Counted from the first letter of the stretch, positions 35,236-46,125 are shown. The stretch: 64,000 nucleotides of DNA from Alphaproteobacteria bacterium (GCA_027485915.1 JAIXQA010000022.1:62001-126000), one strand, 5' to 3'. The notes: generated from the sequence alone by a model not told the origin. Program-made: numbers and translations.

Positions 35236-35385
35236 ATGCTTCTCCCTTGATCCTAGGTCTCTTTAACCTGTAAGCAGGCCCTGCCGCAAACCACGTCGCT
35301 GTGACCAGTCGCTTGGGTCACTGGCGGCCCTTGCCTTGGGGTGCTGGCCAACTAACTGTACCGCTACTTAGGACGCCAAGCTGTC

Positions 35386-36513
35386 ATGACCAATGTATTG
35401 CCTGTTTCCAATTTGCGTAGCCAGATGACTCTGCCGGATCAGCGGCAGCGTACCTATGACCTGCGCGTGGGTAGTTGGTTGTTGTTCATCTCCTTTTTGG
35501 TTCTGTGCATGGTTATTGTCGGTGGCGCGACGCGCCTGACGGATTCGGGCTTGTCGATCACACATTGGTCGCCCATCCATGGTGCAATCCCACCCTTAAA
35601 TGCCGAGCAATGGGCACAAGAATTTGAGCTTTACCGCCAAATTCCAGAGTATCAGTTGCAGAATAAAGGCATGAGCCTGAGTGAGTTTCAGTTCATTTTC
35701 TGGTGGGAGTGGGCCCATCGTCTTTTGGGCCGCGTGGTAGGTCTGGCTTTTGCTTTGCCTTTGATTGTCTTTGCCCTCATGCGGCATTTGCGGCCGGCCA
35801 TGACGCCATGGCTGATTGCCATGTTTGCTTTGGGCGGCCTGCAAGGCTTTATCGGCTGGTGGATGGTCAGTTCCGGCCTGAGCGGGGAGCGATTGGATGT
35901 GGCGGCCTATCGTTTGGCCACCCACCTTTCCATGGCGATTTTGCTCATGGGCTTGGCCCTGTGGACCGCGCTTGATTTACTAATGCCCAAACAGGCCCAC
36001 CAAGGCGATGCAAAAGTGGTACCTTGGGCAATTGGCTTTGTCATCTTCTTGGCGATTCAAATTGTCTTGGGGGCCTTTGTGGCGGGAACCGATGCGGGCC
36101 TAGTCAATAATGATTGGCCAACCTTCGCCGGCGGGCTTTATCCCAAGGACTATGCGGCTTTAAGCCCGATCTGGCGCAATTTTGTAGAGAATACCTCCAC
36201 CATCCAATTCAACCACCGCCTAGGGGCGTACGCTATTGGCATCGCGATGATCTTGGTCTGGCTGCAAACGCGTAAGTCGAGCCAGCGCGATATTGTCGTC
36301 TGGGGTCATGTTGTTGCAATTTTAGTCGTCTGCCAAATACTGCTGGGCATTTCGACATTGATCGGATTTGGCTATTGGGCACCGCCACAAATCGAAGGCG
36401 TCCTGTTGGGCATTGCCCACCAAGGCTTGGGGGCCATTTTGTTTGCCAGCGCCATGATGTTGATGCGCGCCAGCTTGAAGCCCAAGGTTCACCCCCTCAA
36501 GCTTGCAGTCTAG
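35386..36513 (+). CDS. ctaA: Heme A synthase
   Basis: Oxidises the C8 methyl of heme O to give heme A for aa3-type oxidases; 375 aa with eight hydrophobic helices. The COX15/CtaA type 2 signature appears: GGATRLTDSGLSITHWSPIH, FWWEWAHRLLGRVVGLAFA, VAGTDAGLVNNDWPTF and NFVENTSTIQFNHRLGAYA, with His ligands in four helices (also ATHLSMA and AHQGLGA). The start is ATG 35386. It indicates an aerobic chain with an aa3 oxidase. Confidence 0.96.
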   Translation: MTNVLPVSNLRSQMTLPDQRQRTYDLRVGSWLLFISFLVLCMVIVGGATRLTDSGLSITHWSPIHGAIPPLNAEQWAQEFELYRQIPEYQLQNKGMSLSEFQFIFWWEWAHRLLGRVVGLAFALPLIVFALMRHLRPAMTPWLIAMFALGGLQGFIGWWMVSSGLSGERLDVAAYRLATHLSMAILLMGLALWTALDLLMPKQAHQGDAKVVPWAIGFVIFLAIQIVLGAFVAGTDAGLVNNDWPTFAGGLYPKDYAALSPIWRNFVENTSTIQFNHRLGAYAIGIAMILVWLQTRKSSQRDIVVWGHVVAILVVCQILLGISTLIGFGYWAPPQIEGVLLGIAHQGLGAILFASAMMLMRASLKPKVHPLKLAV

Positions 36514-36614
36514 CATAGGCAGAATGCGTCTTTAGCCTAGCTTTGCGCGCGCGGTCGCGCTAACCCGCTTGACTGTAAGCAGGTGATGGATTGCCTCACG
36601 CTGCAGCCAGTTAG

Positions 36615-37913
<1,299 letters not shown>

Positions 37914-37994
37914 TTTGCTAACACTTGGTTTACCTAGTTTAGGCACAAGATGGCGTGGGCTTAGCAACCAGCGGCCACGCCATCAAAAGGCATT

Positions 37995-38345
37995 GTGGGT
38001 ATGGCATTCTTAAAAGGCATACGTATCTCAACCTTCCTGTTTTCAGGGGTGTTGGTATATTTCGCTGTGCACTTTTTTGTAGGTCAGCAAGGCGTGCTAT
38101 CTTGGCATTCTTATGTGCAACGGGCCGACCGTTTGATGGCAGAGCGCGACGACCTGGTAAAGCAACGGGCAGAGCTAGAGCGCAAATTGGCCCGCTATCG
38201 CGCTGGCCAAGTTGATTCGGATTATGTGGAAGAACGCGCCATGTCTCAATTAGGCTTGGCGGGAGCCGAAGATATTGCCTTAGCCCTGCCTAAAACTGCA
38301 GCCGTAACGGCATCTTCTGCATCTTCGCAGACCCCCAATCCGTGA
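37995..38345 (+). CDS. ftsB: Septum formation initiator FtsB/DivIC family
   Basis: Small bitopic cell-division protein, 116 aa. One membrane helix (ISTFLFSGVLVYFAVHFFV) is followed by a coiled coil (RADRLMAERDDLVKQRAELE) and a short region ending VEERAMSQLGLAGAED. Its partners FtsL and FtsQ are elsewhere. GTG 37995 is used; ATG 38001 is equally possible. The location between eno and pdhA is the usual one in Alphaproteobacteria. Confidence 0.9.
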   Translation: MGMAFLKGIRISTFLFSGVLVYFAVHFFVGQQGVLSWHSYVQRADRLMAERDDLVKQRAELERKLARYRAGQVDSDYVEERAMSQLGLAGAEDIALALPKTAAVTASSASSQTPNP

Positions 38346-38412
38346 ACGCAACTGGACGTATCGTCCGCTTCTGCCTATGGATATCGTGTTCTGAGAAGGG
38401 TTGTACGCATCG

Positions 38413-39426
38413 ATGGCTGCCAAGAAATCATCCGGGTCCGCTGCTGTTTCTCCATCTAACTTAGTCAATCGCGACGAGGCGCTCGCCTATTATCGCGATA
38501 TGCTGCTGATCCGCCGCTTTGAAGAGCGCGCAGGCCAGCTTTATGGCATGGGTTTGATTGCGGGCTTCTGTCACCTCTATATTGGCCAAGAAGCTGTTGT
38601 GGTCGGCATGCAAGCCGCTCAAAAGCCCGGTGATCAAGTCATTACGGGGTATCGCGATCACGGGCATATGCTGGCCTGCGGGATGAGCCCACGTGAAATC
38701 ATGGCGGAATTGACCGGGCGTATTGGTGGCTCGTCGCGCGGCAAGGGCGGCTCGATGCACATGTTCTCGAAAGAAGCTCATTTCTATGGTGGGCATGGCA
38801 TTGTAGGTGCCCAAGTTGCATTGGGTACCGGTCTAGCGCTCGCCAACCGCTATCGTGGTAATGACTCCGTTTCGGTGGCTTATTTCGGTGATGGCGCGGC
38901 CAATCAGGGCCAAGTCTATGAGAGCTTTAACATGGCGAGCCTCTGGAAGTTGCCGGTCGTCTATGTGATCGAAAATAACCAATATGCCATGGGCACCAGC
39001 GTAGCACGCGCCTCTGCGGAGACTGAGTTGTTCAAGCGCGGTATCAGCTTTGAAATCGTTGGCGAAGAAGTTGATGGCATGGATGTTTTGGCGGTGCGTA
39101 AAGCAGCTGAGCGCGCGTTAGACCATGCCCGTTCCGGCAAGGGGCCGTTCTTGCTGGAAATGAAGACTTACCGCTATCGTGGCCATTCCATGTCAGACCC
39201 GGCTAAATATCGCCCCAAAGATGAGCCAAAACAGGTACGCGATACGCGCGACCCCATTGAGCACATGCGCCACTATGGCTTGGAAAATGGGCTATTTACG
39301 GAAGAAGACCTGAAAGCGATCGACCGGGACGTGAAAGAAATTGTAGCCGATGCGGCTGATTTCGCTCAAACAAGCCCAGAGCCAGACCCGTCGGAGTTGA
39401 TGCGTCACATTTATGTTGAGGCCTAA
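38413..39426 (+). CDS. pdhA: Pyruvate dehydrogenase E1 alpha subunit
   Basis: Thiamin diphosphate enzyme component decarboxylating pyruvate; 337 aa. The cofactor site is seen in YFGDGAANQGQVYESFNMAS and VYVIENNQYAMGTS, and the phosphorylation-loop region in KTYRYRGHSMSDPAKY. ATG 38413 begins MAAKKSSGS; a TTG at 38401 is less likely. Unlike most relatives, pdhB is not next: an exported protein gene (39461) lies between them. Confidence 0.96.
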   Translation: MAAKKSSGSAAVSPSNLVNRDEALAYYRDMLLIRRFEERAGQLYGMGLIAGFCHLYIGQEAVVVGMQAAQKPGDQVITGYRDHGHMLACGMSPREIMAELTGRIGGSSRGKGGSMHMFSKEAHFYGGHGIVGAQVALGTGLALANRYRGNDSVSVAYFGDGAANQGQVYESFNMASLWKLPVVYVIENNQYAMGTSVARASAETELFKRGISFEIVGEEVDGMDVLAVRKAAERALDHARSGKGPFLLEMKTYRYRGHSMSDPAKYRPKDEPKQVRDTRDPIEHMRHYGLENGLFTEEDLKAIDRDVKEIVADAADFAQTSPEPDPSELMRHIYVEA

Positions 39427-39460
39427 GCCCAAAGGCAGGCCCTCTATGGGAGAAAACAAA

Positions 39461-40438
39461 ATGAAAGCCATGAAGACTACGCTCATCGCCACTGCAGCGC
39501 TTGGCCTCGTTTCAGCGATTGGTACCCAATTCCTTGGCGCGCAAGCCTTTGCGCAACCAGCTGCCCCTGCAACGGTCCCTGCACCCGCGACGAGCAATAT
39601 TCCTGAACATACCGGTTCGTTCAGCGGCGATAAGGTTGATACTTTGACCTATGTGCCAAGTTGCCCGGCCTTTAAATTCGACATGGATGCCGCGGCAATC
39701 CAGGAAAGCACCAGCCGGTCTTATGTTGAAGGCGAGAAGCGTCGCTTTGAAGCGGTCCGTGATAAGTGGGACGCGTATGAGGATTGCCTGATCGAAAATG
39801 CACGCCGTGATATCGACGATATTCGCGATTATTTGGGCGCGTATTTGGCCAAGACCGCAGACGAGGAACGGGAAATTTTCGGTGCCATGAATAATGCGGC
39901 TGCGGCCAATGTCGACCGGATTAGCAAATTGCCAATGCCAAAAGCTCCGAAGAAAAAAGGTGAAGCAGCAGCCGTTGAAGCCCCTCAAGCGGCATTGTCG
40001 GTTTGGTCTGAACCAAAGGGCCGTTTTGTTGGCACGCTATCGGGCACTGGTGCCGCGCCCAAATATGCAACTGCTTGCCCAGACGCTTTGGGTGCGCTAA
40101 AACCAGAAGCCTTTGCAACCTCCAATTCTCGCAATGAATTTAATGGGTTGTTGGACGAATTGCGTGCACTGCCTGACCGTATCAACCAAGTAAGGGCCTG
40201 CCGCCAGGAAAATGGCCAAGATGATTTTGAAGCCATCCAAAAGGCGGTCCAAGATGGCGTTAATGCGGTGTTCCAGCCCAGTAAAACCGCTTTCGAAAAA
40301 GAATATGCTGCGGTTCGCTTCCAATTGAATGAACATCAAAAGCCAGGTGGTCTGTTGGCTCCCCCAGAGATGGGTCGTGCGCCAGCCAAGAAAGCCCCAC
40401 CAGCAAAAGGACCTGCTGGCAAAGCTAAGAAGAAGTAA
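39461..40438 (+). CDS. Exported protein with a tandem Cys-Pro/Cys-x-x-Glu-Asn module, inside the pdh operon
   Basis: 325 aa, not recognised. A signal peptide (TTLIATAALGLVSAIGTQF, then AQAFA before Gln) predicts export. The mature protein shows two copies of one module: SCPAFKFD...SR...DKWDAYEDCLIENARRD (Cys68, Cys109) and ACPDALGA...SR...RINQVRACRQENGQDD (Cys206, Cys247). In both copies the Cys-Cys spacing is 41, Ser-Arg falls at positions 18-19 of the module, Asp at 34, Glu-Asn at 45-46 and Asp at 50. The tail is Lys/Pro/Ala-rich. Start 39461 has GGGAGAA upstream. It lies 34 bases after pdhA and about 100 before pdhB, so it may share their transcript, though its product is periplasmic. Confidence 0.75.
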   Translation: MKAMKTTLIATAALGLVSAIGTQFLGAQAFAQPAAPATVPAPATSNIPEHTGSFSGDKVDTLTYVPSCPAFKFDMDAAAIQESTSRSYVEGEKRRFEAVRDKWDAYEDCLIENARRDIDDIRDYLGAYLAKTADEEREIFGAMNNAAAANVDRISKLPMPKAPKKKGEAAAVEAPQAALSVWSEPKGRFVGTLSGTGAAPKYATACPDALGALKPEAFATSNSRNEFNGLLDELRALPDRINQVRACRQENGQDDFEAIQKAVQDGVNAVFQPSKTAFEKEYAAVRFQLNEHQKPGGLLAPPEMGRAPAKKAPPAKGPAGKAKKK

Positions 40439-40543
40439 GCGACCCGTTTTGGGTTTTTAAGACCAGCGGAAGTTTATGGCCGCTGTGACACACGATGAAG
40501 AGGAAGGGCCTGCCGCTGGTGGGCCCAACCTGATCCAACCAAT

Positions 40544-41908
40544 ATGGAGCCTGCCTTGTCGATTGAAATCCTCATGCCCGCACTCTCTCCAACCATGGAG
40601 GAAGGCACTTTAGCCAAATGGCTGGTGCAAGTCGGTGACACGGTCAAATCAGGTGACATTATTGCCGAGATCGAAACCGATAAGGCTACGATGGAAGTTG
40701 AAACCATTGATGAGGGCGTGGTGGAAGCCCTGTTGGTTGCTGCTGGTAGCCAAGGCGTGAAGGTCAATACGCCTATCGCGCGGATTTCTGGCGATGAGGT
40801 TGTGTCTGCGCCCGCACCCGCACCGACACCAGTGGCCGCAACACTTGCGCCTGTCGTGGCTCCCGCACCGGTTGCTGCGCCTGCATCTGTTGTGTTGGCT
40901 GATCCTGAAGTCCCAGCCGGCACGCCGATGGTCAAAGTAACGCTGCGTGATGCGCTTCGCGATGCAATGGCTGAAGAAATGCGCCGGGATCCGGACGTCT
41001 TTCTCATGGGCGAAGAAGTTGGCCAATATCAAGGTGCATATAAGGTCAGCCGGGGCCTCCTAGAAGAGTTTGGCGACCGCCGCGTGATTGATACGCCGAT
41101 TACCGAGCATGGTTTTGCGGGTATGGGTGTGGGCGCGGCTATGGCTGGCCTGAAACCAATTGTGGAGTTCATGACCATGAACTTTGCGATGCAAGCAATT
41201 GATCATATTATCAATTCTGCCGCCAAAGTGCATTATATGTCTGGCGGGCAAATCAGCGCGCCGATTGTATTTCGTGGTCCGAACGGGGCGGCTTCGCGCG
41301 TTGGTGCTCAACATAGTCATGACTATTCAAGCTGGTATGGCAATGTTCCAGGTCTAAAAGTCATCGCGCCATATGATGCCGCTGATGCCAAAGGTCTTTT
41401 GAAAGCCGCCATTCGCGATCCAAACCCAGTTGTTTTTCTAGAGCATGAGCTTCTCTATGGCATTGAGTTTGACGTGCCCGAGGGTGATGATTGGGTCGTT
41501 CCCATCGGCAAAGCCAAAGTCCGCCGTGAAGGCACGGACCTGACCATTACCGCCCATTCGCGTATGGTAGGTTTTGCCCTGCAGGCCGCAGAAGAGCTGG
41601 CGACATTGGGAATCTCGGCTGAAGTGATTGACCTACGCACTTTGCGCCCGCTCGATACAGATACCATCATCGCTTCAGTCAAGAAGACCAATCGCTTGGT
41701 TACGGCTGAAGAAGGTTGGGGGCCGATGGGCGTTGGTGCCGAGGTGATTGCTTGCGTCATTGACGGGGCATTTGATTGGCTGGATGCACCACCTGTGCGC
41801 GTCCACCAAAAAGATACGCCGCTGCCCTATGCCGCCAATCTTGAGAAATTATCCTTGCCGAATGCGGCAGATATCGTCGCGGCCGCCCGGGCCGTCACCA
41901 ATCGTTGA
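40544..41908 (+). CDS. pdhB: Pyruvate dehydrogenase E1 beta subunit with lipoyl domain
   Basis: 454 aa. An N-terminal lipoyl domain (residues 1-80, lipoyl Lys47 in [12 protein letters not shown]) and an Ala/Pro-rich linker (about 88-122) precede the E1 beta fold: [38 protein letters not shown], and [20 protein letters not shown]. Lipoyl-bearing E1 beta is characteristic of Alphaproteobacteria and some relatives. It ends with TGA at 41906-41908, and pdhC starts at 41920. Confidence 0.95.
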   Translation: MEPALSIEILMPALSPTMEEGTLAKWLVQVGDTVKSGDIIAEIETDKATMEVETIDEGVVEALLVAAGSQGVKVNTPIARISGDEVVSAPAPAPTPVAATLAPVVAPAPVAAPASVVLADPEVPAGTPMVKVTLRDALRDAMAEEMRRDPDVFLMGEEVGQYQGAYKVSRGLLEEFGDRRVIDTPITEHGFAGMGVGAAMAGLKPIVEFMTMNFAMQAIDHIINSAAKVHYMSGGQISAPIVFRGPNGAASRVGAQHSHDYSSWYGNVPGLKVIAPYDAADAKGLLKAAIRDPNPVVFLEHELLYGIEFDVPEGDDWVVPIGKAKVRREGTDLTITAHSRMVGFALQAAEELATLGISAEVIDLRTLRPLDTDTIIASVKKTNRLVTAEEGWGPMGVGAEVIACVIDGAFDWLDAPPVRVHQKDTPLPYAANLEKLSLPNAADIVAAARAVTNR

Positions 41909-41919
41909 GGAATTTGCCT

Positions 41920-43212
41920 ATGGCTATCGACATTTTGATGCCCGCTTTGTCCCCGACGATGGAAGAGGGCGTTTTGGCGAAATGGCATGTGAAAGTGGGT
42001 GACGTGCTGAAGTCTGGCGACGTGATGTGCGAAATCGAAACCGACAAGGCGACGATGGAAGTCGAGGCTGTGGATGAAGGCAAAGTGCTGGAAATCTTGG
42101 TCGCTGAAGGTACCCAAGGCGTAAAGGTCAATGCGGTGATTGCGCGCATTGAAGGCGAGGGGGATGCCCCGTCTGCTGCACCAGCCGCACCAACCCCGGC
42201 CGCTCGTGCGCCAGCCCCAACGCCGGCACCTGTCGCTGCACCTGTCGCGGCCGCGCCAGCCCCTGCTATCAGGGACGGCAGCCGCATTATGGCCTCACCC
42301 TTGGCCAAACGAATTGCCGAAGCCGCCGGAATTAACCTTGCCCAAATCACAGGAAGCGGGCCCAATGGCCGCATTGTGAAGGCAGACGTAGAAGCCGCTC
42401 GTGGGCAGGCACCTCAGCCGGTTGAAAATGCGGCACCGGTCGCTTCTGCAGCGCCTGCGCCGGTTGCCGCTCCATTACCTGCCACACCGCCACGCGCGCC
42501 AAGCCCCTTGCCCTATGCCGAAGGTACCTACGATCTTGTGCCTTTGGATGGCATGCGCCGTACGATCGCGCGCCGCATGACTGAAAGCTTCCGCGACGTG
42601 CCGCATTTCCCGCTCAATATTGATTTGGAAATCGACAAATTGTTGGAATTGCGCAAGCAACTCAATCAAGTGGGTGCCGCGCAAAATGCCAAAGTGTCCG
42701 TCAATGATCTGGTGATCAAGGCGGCAGCGCTTGCCTGCAAACGCGTTCCAGCGGCCAATGCGTCCTATACGCCAGATGGCATTTTGATCCATCATAACGC
42801 CGATATTGCAGTCGCGGTGGCGATCGACGGCGGCTTGATCACGCCTGTGATCCGCAAAGCCGAAACCAAGGGCCTAGCTGCGATCTCCGATGAGATGAAG
42901 GGCTTGGCCGATAAGGCGCGTAATCGCAAGCTCATGCCGGAAGATTACGCCGGCGGCACCTTCTCTATCTCAAATCTGGGCATGATGGGGATTAAGAGCT
43001 TCATGAGCATCATCAATGAACCTCAAGGCTGCATCTTGTCGGTTGGGGCAGGGGAGCAGCGCCCAGTTGTCAAAAATGGTGCGCTAGCAATCGCTACCGT
43101 GATGAGCGTGACGCTGACCTGTGATCACCGCGTGGTGGATGGGGCGATTGGATCGGCATGGCTTGCCGCTTTCAAAAGCCTGATTGAAGAGCCCATCGGC
43201 TTGATGCTGTAA
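41920..43212 (+). CDS. pdhC: Dihydrolipoyl acetyltransferase (pyruvate dehydrogenase E2)
   Basis: 430-aa core component. One lipoyl domain (Lys43 in [12 protein letters not shown]), an Ala/Pro linker, the peripheral subunit-binding domain [20 protein letters not shown] followed by [13 protein letters not shown], a second Ala/Pro linker, then the catalytic domain ending with [20 protein letters not shown] that contains the active His and Asp. The start ATG 41920 follows pdhB with an 11-base gap. Its stop lies inside a hairpin. lpdA (E3) is separate at 44713. Confidence 0.96.
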   Translation: MAIDILMPALSPTMEEGVLAKWHVKVGDVLKSGDVMCEIETDKATMEVEAVDEGKVLEILVAEGTQGVKVNAVIARIEGEGDAPSAAPAAPTPAARAPAPTPAPVAAPVAAAPAPAIRDGSRIMASPLAKRIAEAAGINLAQITGSGPNGRIVKADVEAARGQAPQPVENAAPVASAAPAPVAAPLPATPPRAPSPLPYAEGTYDLVPLDGMRRTIARRMTESFRDVPHFPLNIDLEIDKLLELRKQLNQVGAAQNAKVSVNDLVIKAAALACKRVPAANASYTPDGILIHHNADIAVAVAIDGGLITPVIRKAETKGLAAISDEMKGLADKARNRKLMPEDYAGGTFSISNLGMMGIKSFMSIINEPQGCILSVGAGEQRPVVKNGALAIATVMSVTLTCDHRVVDGAIGSAWLAAFKSLIEEPIGLML

Positions 43213-43232
43213 GGCAGGCAAAGCCTGCCTTA
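43210..43232. terminator. Hairpin overlapping the pdhC stop
   Basis: TAAGGCAGGC (43210-43219) pairs with GCCTGCCTTA (43223-43232) around AAA. There is no T-run on either side. It lies between convergent pdhC and the DUF1508 gene and could end transcription weakly or protect the 3' end of the pdh mRNA. Confidence 0.5.
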
Positions 43233-43246
43233 CGCCCTATGATCTC

Positions 43247-43567
43247 CTATTCGACTTCCACGACAGGCGCGTCTGGAGCTTGGCGTTGGAAGGATTCCAT
43301 GCCCTTTTCGCAGCTGGCCTTGGCGGAATAACCTTCATTGCCATCTGCAATGATATTGCCATTCTTTGACTTGGCGCGCCAATAATATTGGCCCTTGGAT
43401 TCAAAGACCTCATACTTCAGCTCACCTTTGCGGCACAATTCAATGCCATTGTCGCGCGAAGCTTTAGATGAATAGCCCTCGCTGGAGTCAGCTAAAATAT
43501 TCCCGTTGGTAGCTTTAAAGCGCCAGCGAAAACCGTCTTTGGCTTCATAAGTCTCGAATTTCGACAT
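43247..43567 (-). CDS. YegP-family (DUF1508) tandem-repeat protein
   Basis: 106 aa with two DUF1508 repeats: FETYEAKDGFRWRFKATNGN then ILADSSEGYSSKASRDNGIE, and YEVFESKGQYYWRAKSKNGN then IIADGNEGYSAKASCEKGME. The family forms small beta-rich dimers of unknown role. The start at 43567 has GGAG upstream on the minus strand; the longer frame to 43591 adds eight residues. Convergent with pdhC, divergent from the 59-aa ORF at 43758. Confidence 0.9.
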   Translation of the reverse strand: MSKFETYEAKDGFRWRFKATNGNILADSSEGYSSKASRDNGIELCRKGELKYEVFESKGQYYWRAKSKNGNIIADGNEGYSAKASCEKGMESFQRQAPDAPVVEVE

Positions 43568-43757
43568 ATTACAAACTCCTCCCAAAGGCATGAATACTTG
43601 GAACGTTTCTCTGTATTCTTGGATGATATGACACTGAGATCAGGAGGTGGGTCAAGTGTTGTTTTGCAACATTTATTTAACCACGATCTCTGGGGTCGAA
43701 TTAACCAATTTCGACTAAGCTAGTCCCACAAAAATAATCGGAGCGGAGATTCCGGAT

Positions 43758-43937
43758 ATGGGTTGGTTTGGGTTTGGGGGGCCGCGAGGCCGCGGGCAAA
43801 AAAGGCCTGCGGCCCGCTTTTTGGGCCAGGAGCGCGACAGCTATGTACGCGCGATTTTGGTCGATCGGCGTGGGCCGGTTTCGCCCTTGCCAGAAGTGCG
43901 ACCACGTCGCCGCGACTTTGACGACCCACGGCGCTAA
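43758..43937 (+). CDS. Small basic protein (59 aa), hypothetical
   Basis: ATG 43758 opens a 59-codon frame ending at TAA 43935-43937. GGAG at 43745-43748 gives a fair ribosome site. The product starts MGWFGFGGPRGRG and continues RPAARFLGQERDSYVRAILV, then a Pro/Arg/Asp-rich tail ending FDDPRR; it is strongly basic and has no signal or membrane helix. No family is known. It precedes marC by 65 bases. An overlapping 61-codon frame starting at 43768 looks less protein-like. Confidence 0.45.
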   Translation: MGWFGFGGPRGRGQKRPAARFLGQERDSYVRAILVDRRGPVSPLPEVRPRRRDFDDPRR

Positions 43938-44002
43938 AACACAGATGAAGTAACTGTTCGCCAGAGGATGACCCCAAACCCAAAGCGGGGTAGAGGTCGG
44001 TC

Positions 44003-44644
44003 ATGCTCGAACTGTTTCTCGCCGCCTTCGTGACCTTTTTTGTGGTGATCGATCCACCGGGGGTCGCACCCATGTTCGCCACTTTGACCCAGCATACAAC
44101 ACGGGCGTGGCAGAACAAGATGGCTTTCAAGTCTGTCGGCGTGGCAACTTTGGTGTTGGTGGGCTTTGCCTTTGGCGGCCAATGGCTGCTTGGCAAATTG
44201 CATGTCTCGCTTGATGCCTTCCGCTTGGCTGGGGGCGTGCTGTTGTTCCTGATCGCCGTCGACATGCTGTTTGAAAAGCGGACGGAGCGGCGCGAAGAGC
44301 GTAACGAAAAGGTCCTCGCCGAAGCGCAAAAACACCCAGAGCGCTTTGAAGATGTATCGGTATTTCCGTTGGCTATCCCGCTGATTTCTGGTCCGGGCGC
44401 GATCGCCTCGATCATGTTGTTGTTCGCTCAATCTAAGAATTTAGCAGAGCAAGGCATGGTTCTGGCCGGGGCTGGGGCGAACTTGCTCTTATGTTTGATT
44501 GGCTTCCTTTTGGCAGGACCATTGACCAAAATCATGGGCGCGACGGTTGCTGCTATGATCACGCGTATCTTTGGCATCATTCTGGCGGCTTTGGCTGCAC
44601 AGTTCATCGTCGATGGCGTAAAGGGGGCATTCGGTATCGGGTAG
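44003..44644 (+). CDS. MarC-family integral membrane protein
   Basis: 213 aa with about six hydrophobic helices. The pattern VTFFVVIDPPGVAPMFATLT near the N-terminus and VFPLAIPLISGPGAIASIML in the middle define the MarC/NAAT family. The name reflects the E. coli mar locus, but a drug-export role was not confirmed for MarC, and function is unsettled. Between the 59-aa ORF and lpdA on the same strand. Confidence 0.9.
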   Translation: MLELFLAAFVTFFVVIDPPGVAPMFATLTQHTTRAWQNKMAFKSVGVATLVLVGFAFGGQWLLGKLHVSLDAFRLAGGVLLFLIAVDMLFEKRTERREERNEKVLAEAQKHPERFEDVSVFPLAIPLISGPGAIASIMLLFAQSKNLAEQGMVLAGAGANLLLCLIGFLLAGPLTKIMGATVAAMITRIFGIILAALAAQFIVDGVKGAFGIG

Positions 44645-44712
44645 CTCAAGGCCTTCCAAGTGGGACCAAAAGCAGGCTAAAGACAGAAGCGCTCTAAGAT
44701 TGGGAGTTTTGG

Positions 44713-46125
44713 ATGGCCGTTGATACCGTGGATGTCGTCGTAATTGGATCTGGCCCTGGGGGCTATGTCGCCGCGATACGGGCTACCCAATTGGGCTTTA
44801 AGACTGCCATTGTTGAACGCGAGAATTTGGGCGGCATCTGCCTGAATTGGGGCTGTATCCCAACCAAAGCACTTTTGCGCTCTGCCGATGTCTATGAAAA
44901 CATCAAACACGCCGAAGCCTATGGCTTGTCGGTGACAGGCGCGAGCTTTGATTTATCCAAAATCGTGGATCGGTCGCGCAAGGTTGCCAAGCAATTGTCC
45001 GGTGGCGTCACCTATCTGATGAAAAAGAATAAGATTGAGGTGATTTCTGGGACCGCCCGCCTGACCAAGGGCACAGAAGCGCCCGGCGTGACGGTCGACC
45101 TTGCGGCAGGCGGCACCCGCACCCTTCAAGCTAAACATGTTATTTTGGCGACGGGCGCGCGGGCGCGTACCATTCCTGCGGCTGGTCTCGTCCCGGATGG
45201 CAAATTGATCTGGACCTACCGCGAGGCTTTAGTGCCGGACACCATGCCCAAGCGCTTGCTGGTGATTGGCTCTGGTGCCATCGGGATTGAGTTTGCCAGC
45301 TTCTTCCGCTCACTCGGCTCAGAAGTCACTGTTGTTGAGGCGCTCGACCGCATTTTGCCGGTTGAGGATGCCGAGATTTCAGGCTTTGCCGCCAAGGCCT
45401 TTCAAAAGCGCGGTATTCGCCTGATCACCAGTGCCTCGGTGAAAGGGCTCAAAGCTGGAGCAACCACCGTCACCGCCACGATTGAGAGCGGCGGCAAGCT
45501 TGAGACCATTGAGGCCGATCGCGCCATTCTGGCCGTCGGCATTGTTGGCAATGTCGAAAACTTGGGTCTGGAAGAATTAGGCGTCTCCATTGACCGTACC
45601 CATGTCGTGACCGATGCGATGGGACGCACGAATGTGAAGGGCCTTTATGCGATTGGCGACCTAACTGGTGCACCTTGGCTTGCCCATAAGGCGAGCCATG
45701 AAGGCGTTTCCTGCGTGGAGGCCATTGCGGGCCGTCACCCCCATGCCCTCAATGTCGCACGGATTCCAGGCTGTACCTATTCCAACCCCCAAGTCGCCAG
45801 CATTGGCCTAACCGAAGAAAAGGCCAAGGCTGCGGGATATGACGTGCGCGTTGGCAAATTCCCCTTCAGCGGCAATGGCAAGGCGATTGCCCTAGGTGAG
45901 CCGGAAGGCCTGGTCAAAACCGTGTTTGATAAAAAGACGGGCGAGCTTTTGGGTGCCCATATGGTCGGCACTGAAGTGACCGAACTGATCCAAGGCTATG
46001 GCATCGCGATGACCTTAGAGACGACCGAAGCCCAATTGATGGAAACCGTCTTCCCGCATCCAACCCTTTCAGAAATGATGCATGAGGCGGTGTTGGACGC
46101 ATACGGGCGCGTGATCCACATCTAG
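44713..46125 (+). CDS. lpdA: Dihydrolipoyl dehydrogenase (E3)
   Basis: FAD flavoenzyme reoxidising dihydrolipoamide; 470 aa. FAD site VVVIGSGPGGYVAAIRATQL, redox disulfide Cys43/Cys48 in GGICLNWGCIPTKAL, NAD site LLVIGSGAIGIEFASFFRSL and the dimer-interface His in VFPHPTLSEMMHEAVLDAYG are present. It lies 1.5 kb after pdhC, so it may serve pyruvate and 2-oxoglutarate dehydrogenases together. The start is ATG 44713. Confidence 0.96.
   Translation: MAVDTVDVVVIGSGPGGYVAAIRATQLGFKTAIVERENLGGICLNWGCIPTKALLRSADVYENIKHAEAYGLSVTGASFDLSKIVDRSRKVAKQLSGGVTYLMKKNKIEVISGTARLTKGTEAPGVTVDLAAGGTRTLQAKHVILATGARARTIPAAGLVPDGKLIWTYREALVPDTMPKRLLVIGSGAIGIEFASFFRSLGSEVTVVEALDRILPVEDAEISGFAAKAFQKRGIRLITSASVKGLKAGATTVTATIESGGKLETIEADRAILAVGIVGNVENLGLEELGVSIDRTHVVTDAMGRTNVKGLYAIGDLTGAPWLAHKASHEGVSCVEAIAGRHPHALNVARIPGCTYSNPQVASIGLTEEKAKAAGYDVRVGKFPFSGNGKAIALGEPEGLVKTVFDKKTGELLGAHMVGTEVTELIQGYGIAMTLETTEAQLMETVFPHPTLSEMMHEAVLDAYGRVIHI

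Noticed and set aside
43677-43706. CtrA-type TTAA-N7-TTAA site upstream of the 59-aa ORF
   Set aside because: Two TTAAC-like elements exist but they are about 20 bases apart instead of 7.
43768-43953. 61-codon frame overlapping the 59-aa ORF
   Set aside because: No ribosome site and a less protein-like product than the frame from 43758.
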